A stretch of DNA of 64,000 bases from Ochotona curzoniae (lineage: Eukaryota; Chordata; Mammalia; Lagomorpha; Ochotonidae), in assembly GCF_017591425.1 (NCBI RefSeq), contig NW_024466599.1:69482501-69546500 (forward strand), read 5' to 3'. The translations under genes and the position numbers were made by a program. Positions 1 through 12,554 of this stretch are shown one piece after another. Under the pieces are notes generated by a model, which saw nothing but the letters and a program-made list of their open reading frames with translations, was not told where the DNA came from and did no database searches. Positions within the stretch are counted from its first letter, which is position 1, and each line of letters begins with the position of its first letter.

Positions 1-165
1 AAGGAAACAGTACGATGAAAATATTACACACAAAACAAGACATATACCTGCAATACAAGGATGCTTCAACAAGTAAAAAGTAATTAATGCTGGGTGTTTG
101 GGGAGCAGGTAGGGAAATCCCAAACCCTATGGAATTATACCATAAAAGTTAAAAAAAAAGTAATA
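1..165 (+). repeat. LINE-1 3' end fragment
   Basis: The block around 90-165 contains a G-rich run, then GGGAAATCCCAAACCCTATG, then an A-rich tail. This is the wording typical of the last part of a LINE-1 3' untranslated region. The element begins left of the window. Confidence 0.45.
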
Positions 166-549
166 AAAAGTAATCAATGGTAATACATGTTAACAAAACA
201 GAGAAAACACATCATCATCTCAACTGATATAGAAAAAGCATTTAACAAAATCAAACATACTTTCATAAAATACTCCACAATTTAGAAGGAAATTATCACC
301 TCAAAATAACAAAAGTTCTATTTTCTTATACAAAGCCTACAGCTAATGTCACACTAAAATGGTGATATGGTGATTCATATCAGAGTTTCATTCTAAGGTC
401 AGGAGTAGTATGAGGATGCCTATTCTAACTATAATATGGTACAGGAAATCCCAGCTACAGAAAGAAATTTAAAAGGAAAAAGAAGCAATCAAATTAGAAA
501 ATAAGATCACTGTTTACAGATTGCATGATCTCCATACATACAGAAGCCA

Positions 550-577
550 AAAATAAATAAATAAATAAATAAATAAC
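550..577 (+). repeat. (AAAT)n microsatellite
   Basis: About seven perfect AAAT units inside the L1 remnant. Confidence 0.9.
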
Positions 578-991
578 CCTATCAGAACTAGTAAATAATT
601 ATGACAAAGTTTCAGGATACAAAATCAGCACCTAAAGATTGGTCATATCTCTGTACATTAACAATGATGAACTACCCCCATCAAAAAAAAAAAAACAAAC
701 CTGGGAAAACTAAGCATTAAAGAAGGATAAAATATTTAGGAATAAATCTAAGGAGGTGAAAGACCTGATTACAATAAAAACTACATGACTAAAAAAATCA
801 AGGAATACAGAAATGAAAAGACATCTCATATGAATTACAAGACTGAATATTAAAAATGTATATACTACTCAAAGTTATTAGATTTGGCCTTTTCAAAATC
901 CCTACAGCATTTTTCATAGAAATAAAAAAAAATCCTAATCCTAAAATACACATGAAATTTTAAAGTATCCCAAAACCATCAAAATAATCTT

Positions 992-1312
992 TTTTTTTAA
1001 AACAGTATATTTTTTATTGGAAACTCAGATATACAGAGAGGAGAGACAGAGAGGAAGATCTTCCCTCTGATGATTCACTTCCCAAGTGGCCACAACGGCT
1101 GGAACTGAGCTGATCCAAAGCCAGGAGCCAAGAACTTCCTTTGGGTCTCCCACGTGGCAGGGTCCCAGCCTTTGAGCCATCCTCGACTACTTTCCCAGGC
1201 CACAAGCAGGGAGCTAGATGGGAAGAAGGGCTGCTGGGATGAGAATTGGCATCCACATGGGATCCTGGTGCATTTAAGGTAAGGACTTTAGCCACTAGGC
1301 CACATGCTAGAC
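992..1312 (-). mobile_element. CSINE, full length
   Basis: The reverse complement has the tRNA-like head, the body and an A-rich 3' end. It is flanked by a 16-bp target-site duplication, CCATCAAAATAATCTT, at 976-991 and 1313-1328, which proves insertion into the L1. Confidence 0.93.
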
Positions 1313-2465
1313 CCATCAAAATAATCTTGAAAAAGAGCAGAACTGGAGGACTCACATTTCCTGACAGCAAAATATCCCAGAAAGCAATGGTAGCCAAGTC
1401 CATCTAGCACTGGCATACAGACAGACGGATCAACTGAATGAACACTATCGCATATGTAATCATACAATCGTTAACAAGGATATCAGATTACACTGTAGGG
1501 AATCAACAGTTTCTTCAGCAAACTGTGTTGAAAAACTGGAAAACTCACACACCTAAGGAAGAAACTGGAACCACCCTGCTTTGTGCCATACTCAAAAATT
1601 AACTCTAAATGGACTAAAGCCTTAATTATAGAGCTAAAACTATAAAACTCTTGGAAGAAAACAAACACTTCGGGATTTGGAAATAGGCAAAAACAGACAA
1701 CAGGACTACAAACTGAGATACTTCTGTTGTCAAAGGAGAACTGGAGAAAACATCTGTAAATCACGCATCTGATAAGGGGTTATTATCGAGCCCTCAAAAT
1801 GAATTACTCCAGCACAGCAATGGAAGTCAGTACTAACCCAACTGAAAAATGGGCAAAGGACTTGAACAGACAATTCTCCAAGGATGGTCAAAGGACCAAC
1901 ACATGGAATGATGCTCAAGACCACTGATCATAAAACAAACGACAACGAAAACCACAATGAGGTACCGTCCTAAATTCATTAGGATCAACTCTATTAAAAA
2001 CAACAACAGAGGACTACAAGTGCTAAAAGGATGCACAGTGCTTGGAACCTCTGTGTACACTGTTAGAAGGAATGTAAAATGGTAATGTCACTGTGGGAAA
2101 CAGTAAGGAAGGTGTTTAAAAAAATGTAAATAAAACTGTCAAGCGACCCAGCAGTGCTACTTTAAGGTATATATGCAGAATTCAGAGTGTGATCCTGAAA
2201 AGGTATGTGCACACTCATGTTCACTGCAGCATACTTATTATAGACAAGACAGCAAGTACCCAAATGTTCCCCACAAGATGCCTGGGTATATAATATATAC
2301 TCTATCTATCCATAGTTGGTTATAAAATATGTATTTATATATATTACCTTAGCCTTAGAAAGGAAAGAAGTTCATTACAAGTTACACAGGCATAATCTTG
2401 GAGGAGATTATGAGTAAAATAAGCCTGTCCAAAAAGGACAAATTTAGGCCTACAGCTGTGGCTGT

Positions 2466-3580
2466 TGTTACAGATTATTAACTGACCCTGCTTTGGGGAA
2501 GTTTTCCTTCAATTCCTGAATATTTACTCTTTCTATACTCAACAACAAAAAAATCAAATTTCTATTATTTCTTTCCCTGAAGAGAAACCTAAAATAAATT
2601 TTAAAACAATGTAACTACACTTCAAAATTCTCTATATGAAGGTCTTAACTATAATGTACTTACTTATAAATTTATCCTAGAACAAAAACAGCAATGCTCA
2701 ACTGCAATAATACTTGAGACATGCTAAAGTAAAATGTTTATTATTTTGAAATTAAAATAAGACTTCTTCTAAGCTGTTTCAAGGAAATGTACTACTCACA
2801 TCAAGGACTTTGTGTTTTTACATGCAAAACTCTTCAATGTGAGATCTCATCACTTCCTTCTCTCCCCATCCACCCTGTCCCTCCACCAGTTGCCCAACTA
2901 CTTCCTTTTCTGAGTCAGGCACCAACATCCCTTTTTGGTACCTTCACCGAAATCTCCCTCAGGGAATGATACAACACATTTTTAACATGTCAGACTTAGT
3001 GTATTACACTTCTCCAAGGTATTTAATTTCTAAACAAGGGATAAAGATCCTATTTGGATAAAGAATGAAGAGAATTGTGGAATTTAATGAAGCTTAGAAG
3101 AGCTTCCTAGAATTTGTTAAGGGGTTGTTACCTTATCATTAAGGAAGTAATCTACTCAACACTGTAGCATCATGGAGATGCTGCTAAAATTAGAGCATTA
3201 CAATTAAATGTCAACTTTATTACAACATAAATGTAGTATATTGTATTGTGATCTACAAAAATCATTTTTGTTATAAGACCACTTGAACAAACAGAGAAAT
3301 CCTTCTTTTAAAACTGTCAAATAATTAAATTTTAGTTCTTTTTAACAGTGGAGAGGATTAGGAAAGAGGAGATGGAGGAAGGGGAGAAAAAAAGGAGGTG
3401 GAGATCAGTACATGTCACCCCTCGAGGGAGCTGGTGTCTGCATGGTCTCGGGAATAGAACCTCAGAGCCTGCCTTCTCAGGCATCACCTCTGAGGGGACT
3501 CCGAGCTTACAGAGCAGAGAGGGCTGCTTCCAAAACTGCTTGTTTCACAAAATGCTAGCGCTTAGAGGTATGGAACTTAC
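2466..3580. other. Intronic sequence, nothing recognised
   Basis: AT-rich intron of MGAT4A. The purine-rich stretch at 3345-3400 and small open frames here have no recognisable coding signature. Confidence 0.6.
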
Positions 3581-3656
3581 CTGAATGTAATATATGCCCT
3601 TCTCCTGAGCATACATCATTAGAAAACAATAATCTAGATTTTGCTTTGTTCTCCAT
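3581..3656 (-). CDS. MGAT4A: MGAT4A exon in catalytic domain, about residues 233-258
   Basis: This 76-nt exon follows an aaatgtttcag acceptor, completes the Arg codon with one base and encodes [20 protein letters not shown] followed by IYYIQ. It ends in phase 0 before GTAAGT. In the intact enzyme the next residues are the acidic metal-binding stretch. No plausible exon for it appears in the remaining 3.5 kb to the left, so the gene continues past the window edge. Confidence 0.95.
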
Positions 3657-3935
3657 CTGAAACATTTAAAAAAAATTAATCAGAAAAAGAAACCAAATTA
3701 TACAATTTAAAAGTTGAAGACAGATTAAAATGAAGTGAAATAAAATTAGATGTATAAACATCAACTGTCTACATAAAATACACATGACTGCATACATGAT
3801 TATATATGTGTGATATACATGAATTTCTCTATATATTTATATTTGGGATTATGAATCAAAGACTCACACCTTTTTTCTAATGAAGACTTCATTCAAATAT
3901 ATGTAAGAATATGAAATCTCAAAAATGTCCTTCAA

Positions 3936-4235
3936 GAGGCCAGTGTTGTGGCAAAATGGAAACACTGCTACGTACAGTGCCAGCATCCCACCTGGGCAGT
4001 AGTTTGGGTCCCGGCCACTCCACTCCTGATAGAGCTACCCTGCTAAGGCACCTGGGCAAGCAACGGAGGATGGCTCAAGTGCTCAGACTCCTGTACCCAT
4101 GTGGGAGACACATAGGAATCTCCTGGCTTTGGCCTGGCACAGTTGTTGTAACCATTGGGGGAGTGAGCCAGGGGATGGAATACAAATCAATCAATCTTTT
4201 TTCTGTCTCTCTGCCTTTTAAATAAATCCGTTTTT
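3936..4235 (+). mobile_element. CSINE, diverged
   Basis: The head (gaggccagtgttgtggc), body (gcatcccacctgggcag, acccatgtgggagac) and 3' end (ctgccttttaaataaatcc) are readable, with many substitutions. Confidence 0.88.
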
Positions 4236-4377
4236 AAAAATGGCCAAAGGAAAAAGGGATACACTGTAATTAAGTCTGAGAAACACTATGCATGTATTTC
4301 CTATCTAGAAAAACATTAGCACATCCCAGGCACTGAAATATGCAGCAACGAAGGCCTGTGTTAAAAATAAAACTTTA

Positions 4378-4640
4378 GGGGCCCACCCTATGGTACAGCA
4401 CTTTAAGCCACCACCTGTGACACTAGCATCCCATATCAGAATGCTCCATTTCTGATCCAGCCAATGATGCCCCAAGCACTTGGGCCTCTGTCACCACCAC
4501 AGGAGACCAGAAGGAGTTCCAAGTTCCTGGTTTAAGATACAGTTTGCAGCCCTTTGGGGAGTGAATCTGTAGACAAAAGATCTCTGTCTCTTTCTGAGGT
4601 TCTGCCTTTCAAAGAAATATTCACTTTTTAAAAAAAGGGG
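4378..4640 (+). mobile_element. CSINE, diverged
   Basis: The copy starts ggggcccaccctatggtac and ends at ttcaaagaaatattcac. It is inserted 138 bp from the previous copy, in the same orientation. Confidence 0.88.
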
Positions 4641-4987
4641 GAAAAATACCCTTTAGACCACTATTTTTCCAAATATCATCAAATTGATGCTTCAAAATTG
4701 TATTTTTGGAGAACACTACCCTATTATCTAGAACAGAGAATCTAGGCATACATTTGTAACATTAGGTCTTTTCAGTGAATTCCTGGTTCCATCAGAAATA
4801 CACTGACCAAACTGAACAGACATGCAGTCCTAACAGCCAGTTTAGCAAAAACACAATAAAACAGAAGCTTATGCTTTCATTCACACTAAGCAAACTTCTC
4901 CAGAATATCTCACACAAGTTGTCCTGAACTTAATTAAGCTCAGACAACTGAGTCTATGAAGAATATTTTGCCAAATTCAACACTAAC

Positions 4988-5262
4988 ATTTTTTTAAGAT
5001 TTATTTTATTTACTTAAAACGCAGTTAGTCACAGAGAAACAGAAAGCTAGAAAGAGAGATCATTCATTCTGTTGGTTCACTTCCCAAATGGCCATAAAAG
5101 TCAGGAGAGGGTCAGGCTGAAGCCAGGAGCCAGGAGCTTCTTCAGGGTCTCCCACATAGATGCAGGGGCCCAAGCACTTGCACCATCTTCTGGATTTGAA
5201 GAGGGGCAGTCACGACCTGACATTGTGGGTGGTGGCTTAACCAGTTACACAACATGAGCACT
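4988..5262 (-). mobile_element. CSINE, diverged
   Basis: It begins with a T-rich tail (ttttttaagatttattttat) and reads through the SINE body in reverse to a degenerate head near 5255. Confidence 0.85.
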
Positions 5263-5371
5263 CCCCCTTCCCCCCTCACCCCCCTTCCTCCACCAAAATG
5301 TTTCAAGCTTGATAAGAATTCCATTCATGAGATCTTACACTTACAAGGATGGAGGACTCTACCTGGCTCAC

Positions 5372-5485
5372 CTGATTCTCTCTTTAGAGTCTCCAAATGT
5401 CTCCTTTAAATTTGTTAAATCAGGATAATAACTTTCAGGAGGCGATATGACTTCTAACAAGCCAGAACTGATTTCTTTGGAAAAT
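5372..5485 (-). CDS. MGAT4A: MGAT4A exon in catalytic domain, about residues 195-233
   Basis: This 114-nt exon runs from a tttctcattacag acceptor to a GTGAGC donor. It completes the Glu codon, encodes 37 residues and leaves two bases of an Arg codon. Recognisable segments are [24 protein letters not shown] and [10 protein letters not shown]. The motif [10 protein letters not shown] is highly characteristic of the GnT-IV family. The reading is open throughout. A minus-strand SINE (4988-5262) lies in the next intron, about 110 bases downstream of the donor. Confidence 0.95.
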
Positions 5486-5877
5486 CTGTAATGAGAAAGG
5501 TTAACTGAGTTAAGTTCTGTTGGTTTTTAATCTTAATGCTTTTACTGTTACTTAACAGAAAACACATCCACAATCACTTGGAGCAGGATATAATATTTTG
5601 GATACAAGGTGTTAAATTAAGTAGTTCTTCTATGGTTTTATTTGTCAGAAAATGCAAGCTTTCCAAAGGCTCAAGGTTTTTGCTTAATATTTTTGTAGCA
5701 TAGAAAACCTAGCCCAACTGCAGACATTATAGTCTTAAGAAGTATTAGAACTTTCAAAAAATAAAGTCCAGAACATATGTAACTAAAGAAAACAAGTGTG
5801 TGTGCGCATGTGTGTATATTTATGCTAAAATCAAAGCTCCTTGATTTTCAGGTATCCTTTGTAGGTAATAGACTGTC

Positions 5878-6066
5878 AATCTAAGCCAGTATTTCTCAGC
5901 TTGTGATTCCTTCTCCAGATGTTTCTGTCATCACAGCTGTGGGCAGCACTTATATCTAGCGGGGCTTTGCTAAACATCCTACAACACACAGGGTAACTCC
6001 CACAACAAAGAATTATCTGGCCCGAAATGGCAACAGTCCTGAGGTTGAGAAACCCTTTCTAAAGGG
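5878..6066 (+). mobile_element. MER5-type hAT-Charlie DNA transposon remnant
   Basis: The segment contains the block ttgctaaacatcctacaacacac and then acaaagaattatctggccc, and ends ctgaggttgagaaacc. Together these are the hallmark of the mammalian-wide non-autonomous MER5 elements. It is a non-coding miniature element predating the placental radiation. Confidence 0.8.
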
Positions 6067-6840
6067 ATGGGTGGGTGTGTGTTTTAAGAATTTTACTAAC
6101 TCAAATACGATTTCTTCCATATTTGCACGAGTCTCTACAATGTATGAATGGCTTTACAGAAATGTTCTAAGGCTTAGCTGCACTCTTTCTCTGGGCTTGC
6201 TTTCCTATGAATTTAGAAAGAAGTAAACTGACAATCGTGTTAGTCCCATAGACCTTTCCATGTCATCTATTGGAGAGACCAATAAAATGTTACTCTGTTC
6301 CTTTACTGAAGAAATCTATTCCAAAATGCTATGTCCAAATCTTGCCTCGTAATGTAGCACTTGAAGAAAATTTAAGCAAGTAGATCTTAAATTATGCATA
6401 TTTTAAAATACTCAGTTATGAATTTTGATAACCAAATATGTTACATTATTTTAAATCTACAGTGCCTTCCAAATTTTTGCTTTCCCTTCATCTTCTTTTT
6501 TTTTTTTTAAATAGGAGGTAGGGCTCTTAGGGATGAAAACATACAGAATTCAATGAAGAAATCAGTTATCAAGGATAATTTCATATCATCATCAAAAGTA
6601 CCAGGCAATATTACACGATAATAATATCCCAAATTTACTAAGCTATCATTTGATACCTGCTGTGTGCCTTACTCATAGTGAACTGGTACTCCAACTTTGC
6701 CAAACAGAGGAACTGATTTAGACAGTTTTAATTTGAGGTCTGTAATAATTTTAAAATGGCAACCTGACTGGATTGAGAAATATTCTGGATTTTAGCAAAG
6801 CATTATTTGAAGTATGTCTGCATTGAATTTCCAAACAAGA
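6062..6840. other. Intronic sequence, nothing recognised
   Basis: AT-rich intron, including a T-rich run near 6495. No repeat or conserved element was recognised. Confidence 0.5.
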
Positions 6841-7240
6841 TTAACGTGAGAGTCTGAGCGGACTAGGCGGAAAGACTTAGCCTGAAAGTGGGCAGGGATC
6901 CTGAATGTCTGGAGAGCCCAGAGAAAGCAAGCTGACTGTGGGAACTGGACACCCTTGACTTTGGCCTTAAGCCTGAGCGGCTGGCCTTTGGACTTCCACA
7001 TTTACATCACTGGAATCTCAGTGGGCAGTCAGGCTTTGGCCTCACACTTGCACCCTAGACTGTCCTGGAGAAGCCCTTTGAGCTGAACTGAGCCATGCTA
7101 CTCCAAACTGCTGATGATCTTTCAGGGACTTGTCAGCTGCCATAATCATAGGAGCCGATTACCCCCACAGAGCTCCCCTCATGCCCTAAATGCATATCCC
7201 TTGGCAGCTCTAACTAGTACAAAGCTTGAAGCTGAATGAT
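6840..7240. repeat. Possible ancient interspersed repeat remnant
   Basis: This stretch is richer in GC than its surroundings. It contains agcccagagaaagcaagctgac, gcctgagcggctggcctttgg and tgccataatcataggagccgatt, wording I associate with the 3' parts of old mammalian repeats. The family is not identified and the orientation is unclear. Confidence 0.35.
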
Positions 7241-7606
7241 GAATATCTTATCTGCCAGGAGAAAATTTGTTTCATACATTGGGTTGGACAAAGATTAAGT
7301 AATCTTGTGTTATGCTGTGTTCATTGGCTTCAAGATTAAGTACTATTATTTGACAATGACAAATGACAAACTTACTAACAAATGACAATCAAGTCTTTTT
7401 TTTATATAATGAAATACACCATCATTCCATGAGATGGTTGGATATCAACACCAACTTTACAACTCCATGAAAGTCCAGTGATGGGTGGTCTAATAATTAT
7501 TAAAACTTGGAGCAATGAACTACAAAGGGGACATTTGCTTTTAGCAAAAAGCCATAAGATAACAGTAATTAAAATATTTTCATTGCAATAATTAAGACAG
7601 ACTTAC

Positions 7607-7653
7607 TCTTTCTCCAGTTTGGCTATAACACCATGTACATAATCAATATCTGT
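7607..7653 (-). CDS. MGAT4A: MGAT4A 47-nt microexon, about residues 180-195
   Basis: This very short exon encodes TDIDYVHGVIAKLEKE, entering in phase 0 after tttctttcccag and leaving two bases of a Glu codon before GTAAGT. It is too short to be found as an open reading frame and was identified by the expected protein sequence between its two neighbours. Both splice sites are strong, with a pyrimidine-rich acceptor and a consensus donor. 47 nt is not a multiple of three, so skipping it would shift the frame. Confidence 0.94.
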
Positions 7654-8246
7654 CTGGGAAAGAAAAAACATTGTACCTAAATTCATGTTTTTAAAATTTT
7701 GTTCAACTTTTAATATTGATCTTAAATCAATGATTAAAAATTTACATTAATTTTTCAAACAGCATATGTGATTTGCATTTCCATATTGTTATATTGTGTT
7801 GCACAGTTCATTGTGTACTTATTGATACTTACTGATACAGATCTAGATTTTACAATTTCGGTTGTCTATGTGCAATTCTGTAGAATAACTGAGCACAGTA
7901 ATTATTTCCTCTAAAATAATCAAACTCGGTAGTAATGAGTAGTGGCACTGATTTATATAATATCAACAAAGGTTTTCCTACTTGGACTCATAAAAGCTAG
8001 ATTCAGATGTGCCTGCTATTAGACTATCCAACTTGAAATAAGGCATTTCTCTGAACTTAACAGAATTTCCCATTCTATTAAACAAAATGAAGAAGGTGAA
8101 TGGAAATGATATCTCAGGGACCATAAGATGAGTTGATAAAATTATAAAATAAGGGTTCTATTGTTATACTTCAGGCAGTAATAATTAATATACATTAATA
8201 TACTCATACTGAGAATTCAAATCAAGAGGTTAGAAATGTTTATCAG

Positions 8247-8555
8247 GGGGCCAGAACCATGGCTCAGCAAGCTAATCCTCTGTCCTCAAGCACTGGTATC
8301 CCATATGCACATTGGCTCATGTTCTGGCTGTTCCACTTCCTGTCCAGCTCCATGTTTACATCCTGGGACAAAAGTGGAGGATAGTTCAACATTGTGGGAC
8401 CCTGCACACACGTGGAAGACCTGGAGAAAAACTCCTGGCTCTGTATAGGCTCAGCTACAGCCACCTGGGAAGTAAGCCAATGGACAGAAGATCATTCCTT
8501 CTTTGTCTCCTTCTCTCTGTATCAATCTGCCTTTCAAATAAAAAAATACATCTTA
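8247..8555 (+). mobile_element. CSINE, full length with target-site duplication
   Basis: Head ggggccagaaccatggctc to tail aaaaaatacatctt. The flanking duplication AAATGTTTATCAG lies at 8234-8246 and 8556-8568. Confidence 0.93.
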
Positions 8556-8874
8556 AAATGTTTATCAGACCCGTATACTTTTAAACTATGAGAAAGTGAA
8601 AATCTCACATTTACTACTAATTAAAAATACAGTGACAACTTATATTTAATCAATTAAAATGCAACAAGACATAAATATGGTTTATGTTTAAAAAAGACTG
8701 CAAAACCGTACTGAGGAAAGCAAACACAAAGTTACAACTCAATCGTAGAAATTATAAAGCATCAAATTATTAGAAAGACACTTTATGACAGGTTTTCTGG
8801 AAAGATGTTTTACTATTAATTTGCTTATTTAAAGTAATATCAACTTTCATTGTTGAGTTTAAAAACTTAGGCAA

Positions 8875-9212
8875 CAGGATTACATCCTGGAGTCAGGTGT
8901 CCCCTGTGGGTGACTCTTCCAGTCCCAGCTGTTTCATCTATGATCCAGTTCCCTGCTGGTGGCCTAGGAAAAGCAGAAGATGGCCAAGTGCTTATGCCCC
9001 TGCCACCCACACGCAAGCTTGGGACTTGACTTTGACTTTGACCTGGCCAATCCCAGGCCACTGCAGCCATCTGCGGCGTTAACCAAAAGATACAAGATTG
9101 ATCTCTCTCTCCTCTCTCCCTCACTCCCTCCCTCAATCTGTGTGTGTGTGTGTGTTACACATGTGTCTCCTGCTGTCTCTATAACTCAAATAAATAAATC
9201 TCTAAAAACAAA
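8875..9212 (+). mobile_element. CSINE, diverged
   Basis: The body is readable from tgatccagttccctgctgg to aaataaataaatctc. The head is strongly mutated and the 3' region carries an expanded TC/TG tract at 9100-9155. Confidence 0.8.
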
Positions 9213-9231
9213 GACCCTATCCTTCAATAGC

Positions 9232-9555
9232 ATCAGCATCATGACACAGAGGTTTAAACAGCTTGCAATTCCCTGTTGGAGCATCATTTCAAGTCCTGTT
9301 GTCCTACTTCCAATCCAGCTTCCTGTTACTGCACCTGGGAAAGCAGGAGATTGCCCAAGTACTTGTGCCTCTGCCATGTTTGTGGAGACCACGATGGAGT
9401 TCCTGGCTCCTGGCTTCAGCCTGGCACATACCTGACTGTTGCAGGCATTTGAGGAGTGATCCAAAAGATAGAAAATCTCTTTCAAATTCCCTTTCCCAAA
9501 TCTCTCTCTCTCTCTCTTTCTCTCTATATCACTCTCATAAATAAATCCTAAAATG
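9232..9555 (+). mobile_element. CSINE, diverged
   Basis: It sits head-to-tail behind the previous copy. The body contains ccaatccagcttcctg and ends in a (TC)n expansion at 9502-9530 followed by ataaataaatcc. Confidence 0.82.
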
Positions 9556-10470
9556 AAAAATTATAAACTTCAGCTCTTAATAATTATTAAAATTAACTGG
9601 AATATTAATCAAAGCACTCTGTTTAGTGATCTCTTAACGAATTATCAGCCATATGTTTGACCAACAAATATCCACTCATCAGGCTATAATTTTAGTGCAT
9701 ACAACTGACTACGTTTCATACAAATTTTACTGTACTTAATAACTCAAAACTCAATTGGATAAGCATTTGATGTGCTGATGGTCTGCCAAAGAAACAAGAA
9801 AATAAAAATGAATGAGACCAGCTTCCTATGCCCAACATACAATCCAAGCAGGGCAGCCAGAAGAAGCTTCTGTGATCACAGATGTGTTCGTTATAACAAC
9901 ACATAATCAAGTTTACAAAACAATGTGATCCAAGCACAATACACATAATCTGTTTGCTGCCTCTGAGTAACATTTATGAGTAAGATTCAACTAAACAATG
10001 CAACTGATAGTGCTTTTATCAAAGAGAACCAAGCCTTGCTGGTAGGTAGGACCTGTGAGGACTATTCTCAGACTCCTCTGGAGAAAGTCAAACTTACACT
10101 AGGTCTATGAGCACATGACCTTCCAGGGGCAGATACTAAGATCCTGGGCTTGCTTTCAGAGAATTTGAGGTAGACTTTTTCCGCAGATATTTTAAAAGGC
10201 ATGTGGAGACTATTCAAAGGTAATATCATTACCTGAATTCTGAACGTGTATCTGTGAACTTAGAACTGGGATATGAATATTCCACTAACAGGTGAACATT
10301 ATGCTTGGGACAGGTGGAAAGGAAAGCAGGTACACAAAACAAAAAGAGGAAAGAGCTTTTTCCCTTTCTAGAATATCAAGTGCTTTTAATAGTTAAGTAA
10401 AAGGAAACACTGTTATTTTAAGATAAAGAGAAATTAGTGATGTGTGCTACAACATGAACCTTAACTACAT
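9556..10470. other. Intronic sequence, nothing recognised
   Basis: AT-rich intron. The minus-strand open frame at 9716-9973 shows no family signature. Confidence 0.5.
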
Positions 10471-10473
10471 CAC

Positions 10474-10790
10474 ACTAGGCACCAGCATTGTGGCACAAAG
10501 AGTAAAGCCACCACCTGTAATGTCAGCATCCATGTGGCTGCTGGTCCCATGAGTACCATCTCAGATCCAGTTCCTACTAATGGCCTGGGAAAAGCAGGAG
10601 AAGATGGCCTAAGTTTTTATGGCCCTGCCATTCATGTAAAAGACCTGGATGAATCTCCTGGCCCCAGCATGGCTCGACTACAGCCACTGCGGCCATTTGG
10701 GGATTGAACCAGAAGTTGCAAAACTGGTTTTTTTTTTAATCTGTTTTTCTTTCTGTAACTTATTAAAGTAAATAATAAAATCCTTTAAAC
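10474..10790 (+). mobile_element. CSINE, diverged
   Basis: Head ggcaccagcattgtggcac, body agatccagttcctac, ending in a T run, then aaagtaaataataaaatcc. Confidence 0.88.
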
Positions 10791-11850
10791 ACACAAATAC
10801 ACAAAAAAAAGCACACTAAATGAAACTAAATCACTAAATCAGTCACAAAGGACCAAGTCATATTATGTGACTATATTTTTATGTTATATCCCTAATAGAA
10901 AATCTATAGGGAAAGAAAGTGGATGCCTAGGACTCAAATTCTCCACCATGAGAAGTTCAACTAGTGTCACCACAGGTCAATATATCTTTTGAAGAACAAT
11001 GGTCCACAAAATTGAAGATCAACAGAATAAAAATGGTCTCATTGCTGCTCCGCCACTCCTCCTTGTATTCCAAGCAGATACAGTGCCAGGCACACTATGT
11101 TCCTAAGGCCAACTTATACAAGAGAAAAGAACCAGATGCAGTTCACTAACATTGAGGTGTGTCCTGGAGAGCCCTGCCCAGTCTCACTTCATGAGGAACA
11201 CTGGGAGTGGCAGCACAAATGTACCATCTGGGGCTAAATGAAAACAAAGAAAGGAGGCAGAGGCCTCAGTGATGAGCATGCGGGTTTTCGTGACACTCTG
11301 TTCTCGGGCCAGCTGTGACCCTTGATCGTAGACAACCACTGTCTGCATAATCCATCCACAAAGCTGAGTTGTTTGCCCACAGAAAAGTGGGCAGTTCAAC
11401 CTAGCTTGAATTTCTAGAGGGCTATTCTCCAGGTCCTGCTTTCAAGTTCTCTCCAACAATCTCACCTAAACACAAAGATACTCACTTTCACTCATTTTAT
11501 AGAATTAAAGGGGCCAGACTTGTTTGATCAGGACTAGGAGGAGCAGCAACTTCTTAACTCAGCCAAAAACCCACACTGTGGCTCTATCCTGCTCTGCCTG
11601 CTCAGGGCTCATCACCAGCTGGCCCTTCCAAAACCACAGGTTAAATAGTGAAGTTCTGTCCCTGCCAAAGAATGCTCACAAAGGCCTCAGGAAGGGGCTG
11701 GCTCCTCAAATGTGGAACAAGCAATACAAAACCACAAGGATCTCTAACAATTAGGCAATTAAAAAAAAAAAACTAACAGAGCTCTACTAACGGAATAAAG
11801 AAATGGAGCCGTGTGAAACAACTGCCAACAATTTAAAATATCCTCTTAAA
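10791..11850. other. Intronic sequence, nothing recognised
   Basis: Two short open frames (10964-11149 plus and 11184-11399 minus) have no conserved motif. An A run lies at 11761. Confidence 0.5.
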
Positions 11851-11857
11851 GTAGTTC

Positions 11858-12165
11858 AGCTGTGGTGTAAAAAGTAAAGCCTCTGCTTGGAACGCCAGCA
11901 TCCCATGTGAGTGCGAGCTGCTCCACTTCTGATTCGGTTCACTGCTACCGGCTTAGGAAAATAAAAGGAAGTGGGGAACTGGCCCAAGTTTTTGGGCCCC
12001 TACTCCCACATGGGAGTCCTGGCTGAAGCACCTGGCTTTTGCTTTGGCCTCACTCAGGCCTGGCCACTGCAGCCACCTGGGGAATAAACCAAGAAATGAA
12101 GGATCTCTTTCTCTGTCATTATCTGACCTTCAAATAAATGAATAAACTTTTTACCCCCCCCCCAA
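11858..12165 (+). mobile_element. CSINE
   Basis: Head agctgtggtgtaaaaagt, body agcatcccatgtgagtgc, 3' end ttcaaataaatgaataaac followed by a C8-10 run and A run. The flanks AAAGTAGTTCAG and AAAGTAGCTCAG look like a target-site duplication with one change. Confidence 0.88.
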
Positions 12166-12299
12166 AAAAAGTAGCTCAGGGAGCCACAAGGATATACAAA
12201 TATAAAATTAAATGAACTCTTGAAAATAGATAAAAATATAAGAAGTTGGACAAACAAACAGGAACAATAAAAATGAACCAAATAGAAATGCTAAGGAAT

Positions 12300-12445
12300 T
12301 TGGATTGAACTTACAACTGTTGCTGGAGGACTACACCACTGTTATAATATGGGAGGAATGGTGGGGTGGGAAGGTGAGGAAGAGAGCAGGGAATCCCTAC
12401 ACCTACAACACTGTATCATGTAAAGCAATAAAATTTTTAAAAATG
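12300..12445 (+). repeat. LINE-1 3' untranslated region fragment
   Basis: A G-rich run (ggtggggtgggaaggtgagg) is followed by gggaatccctacacctac, aacactgtatcatg and an A-rich end. This is the standard LINE-1 3' terminus. Confidence 0.55.
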
Positions 12446-12554
12446 AATGAATTGAAAAATGCACTAGAAGGCTTAAAGCATAGACTCAGATAAATGAATA
12501 AACGAAAAGCATTTGACATTACCCAGTCAGAGAAACAAAAAGGAAAAAGAACTG

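Larger units (their letters stand above)
180..2465 (+). mobile_element. Old LINE-1, 3' part of ORF2 and 3' untranslated region, split by a SINE
   Basis: From about 205 the plus strand reads IISTDIEKAFNKI, a recognisable ORF2 reverse-transcriptase segment, in a broken frame. Near 740 comes GINL followed by EVKDLITIKTT, and near 1750-1960 the block corresponding to the end of ORF2 (aaatgggcaaaggacttgaacagac and later aaaaccacaatgaggtacc). Past 2190 the standard late segment with ttcactgcagcatacttattatag follows. Many stops and small deletions show an old, inactive copy. A SINE at 992-1312 interrupts it. Confidence 0.8.
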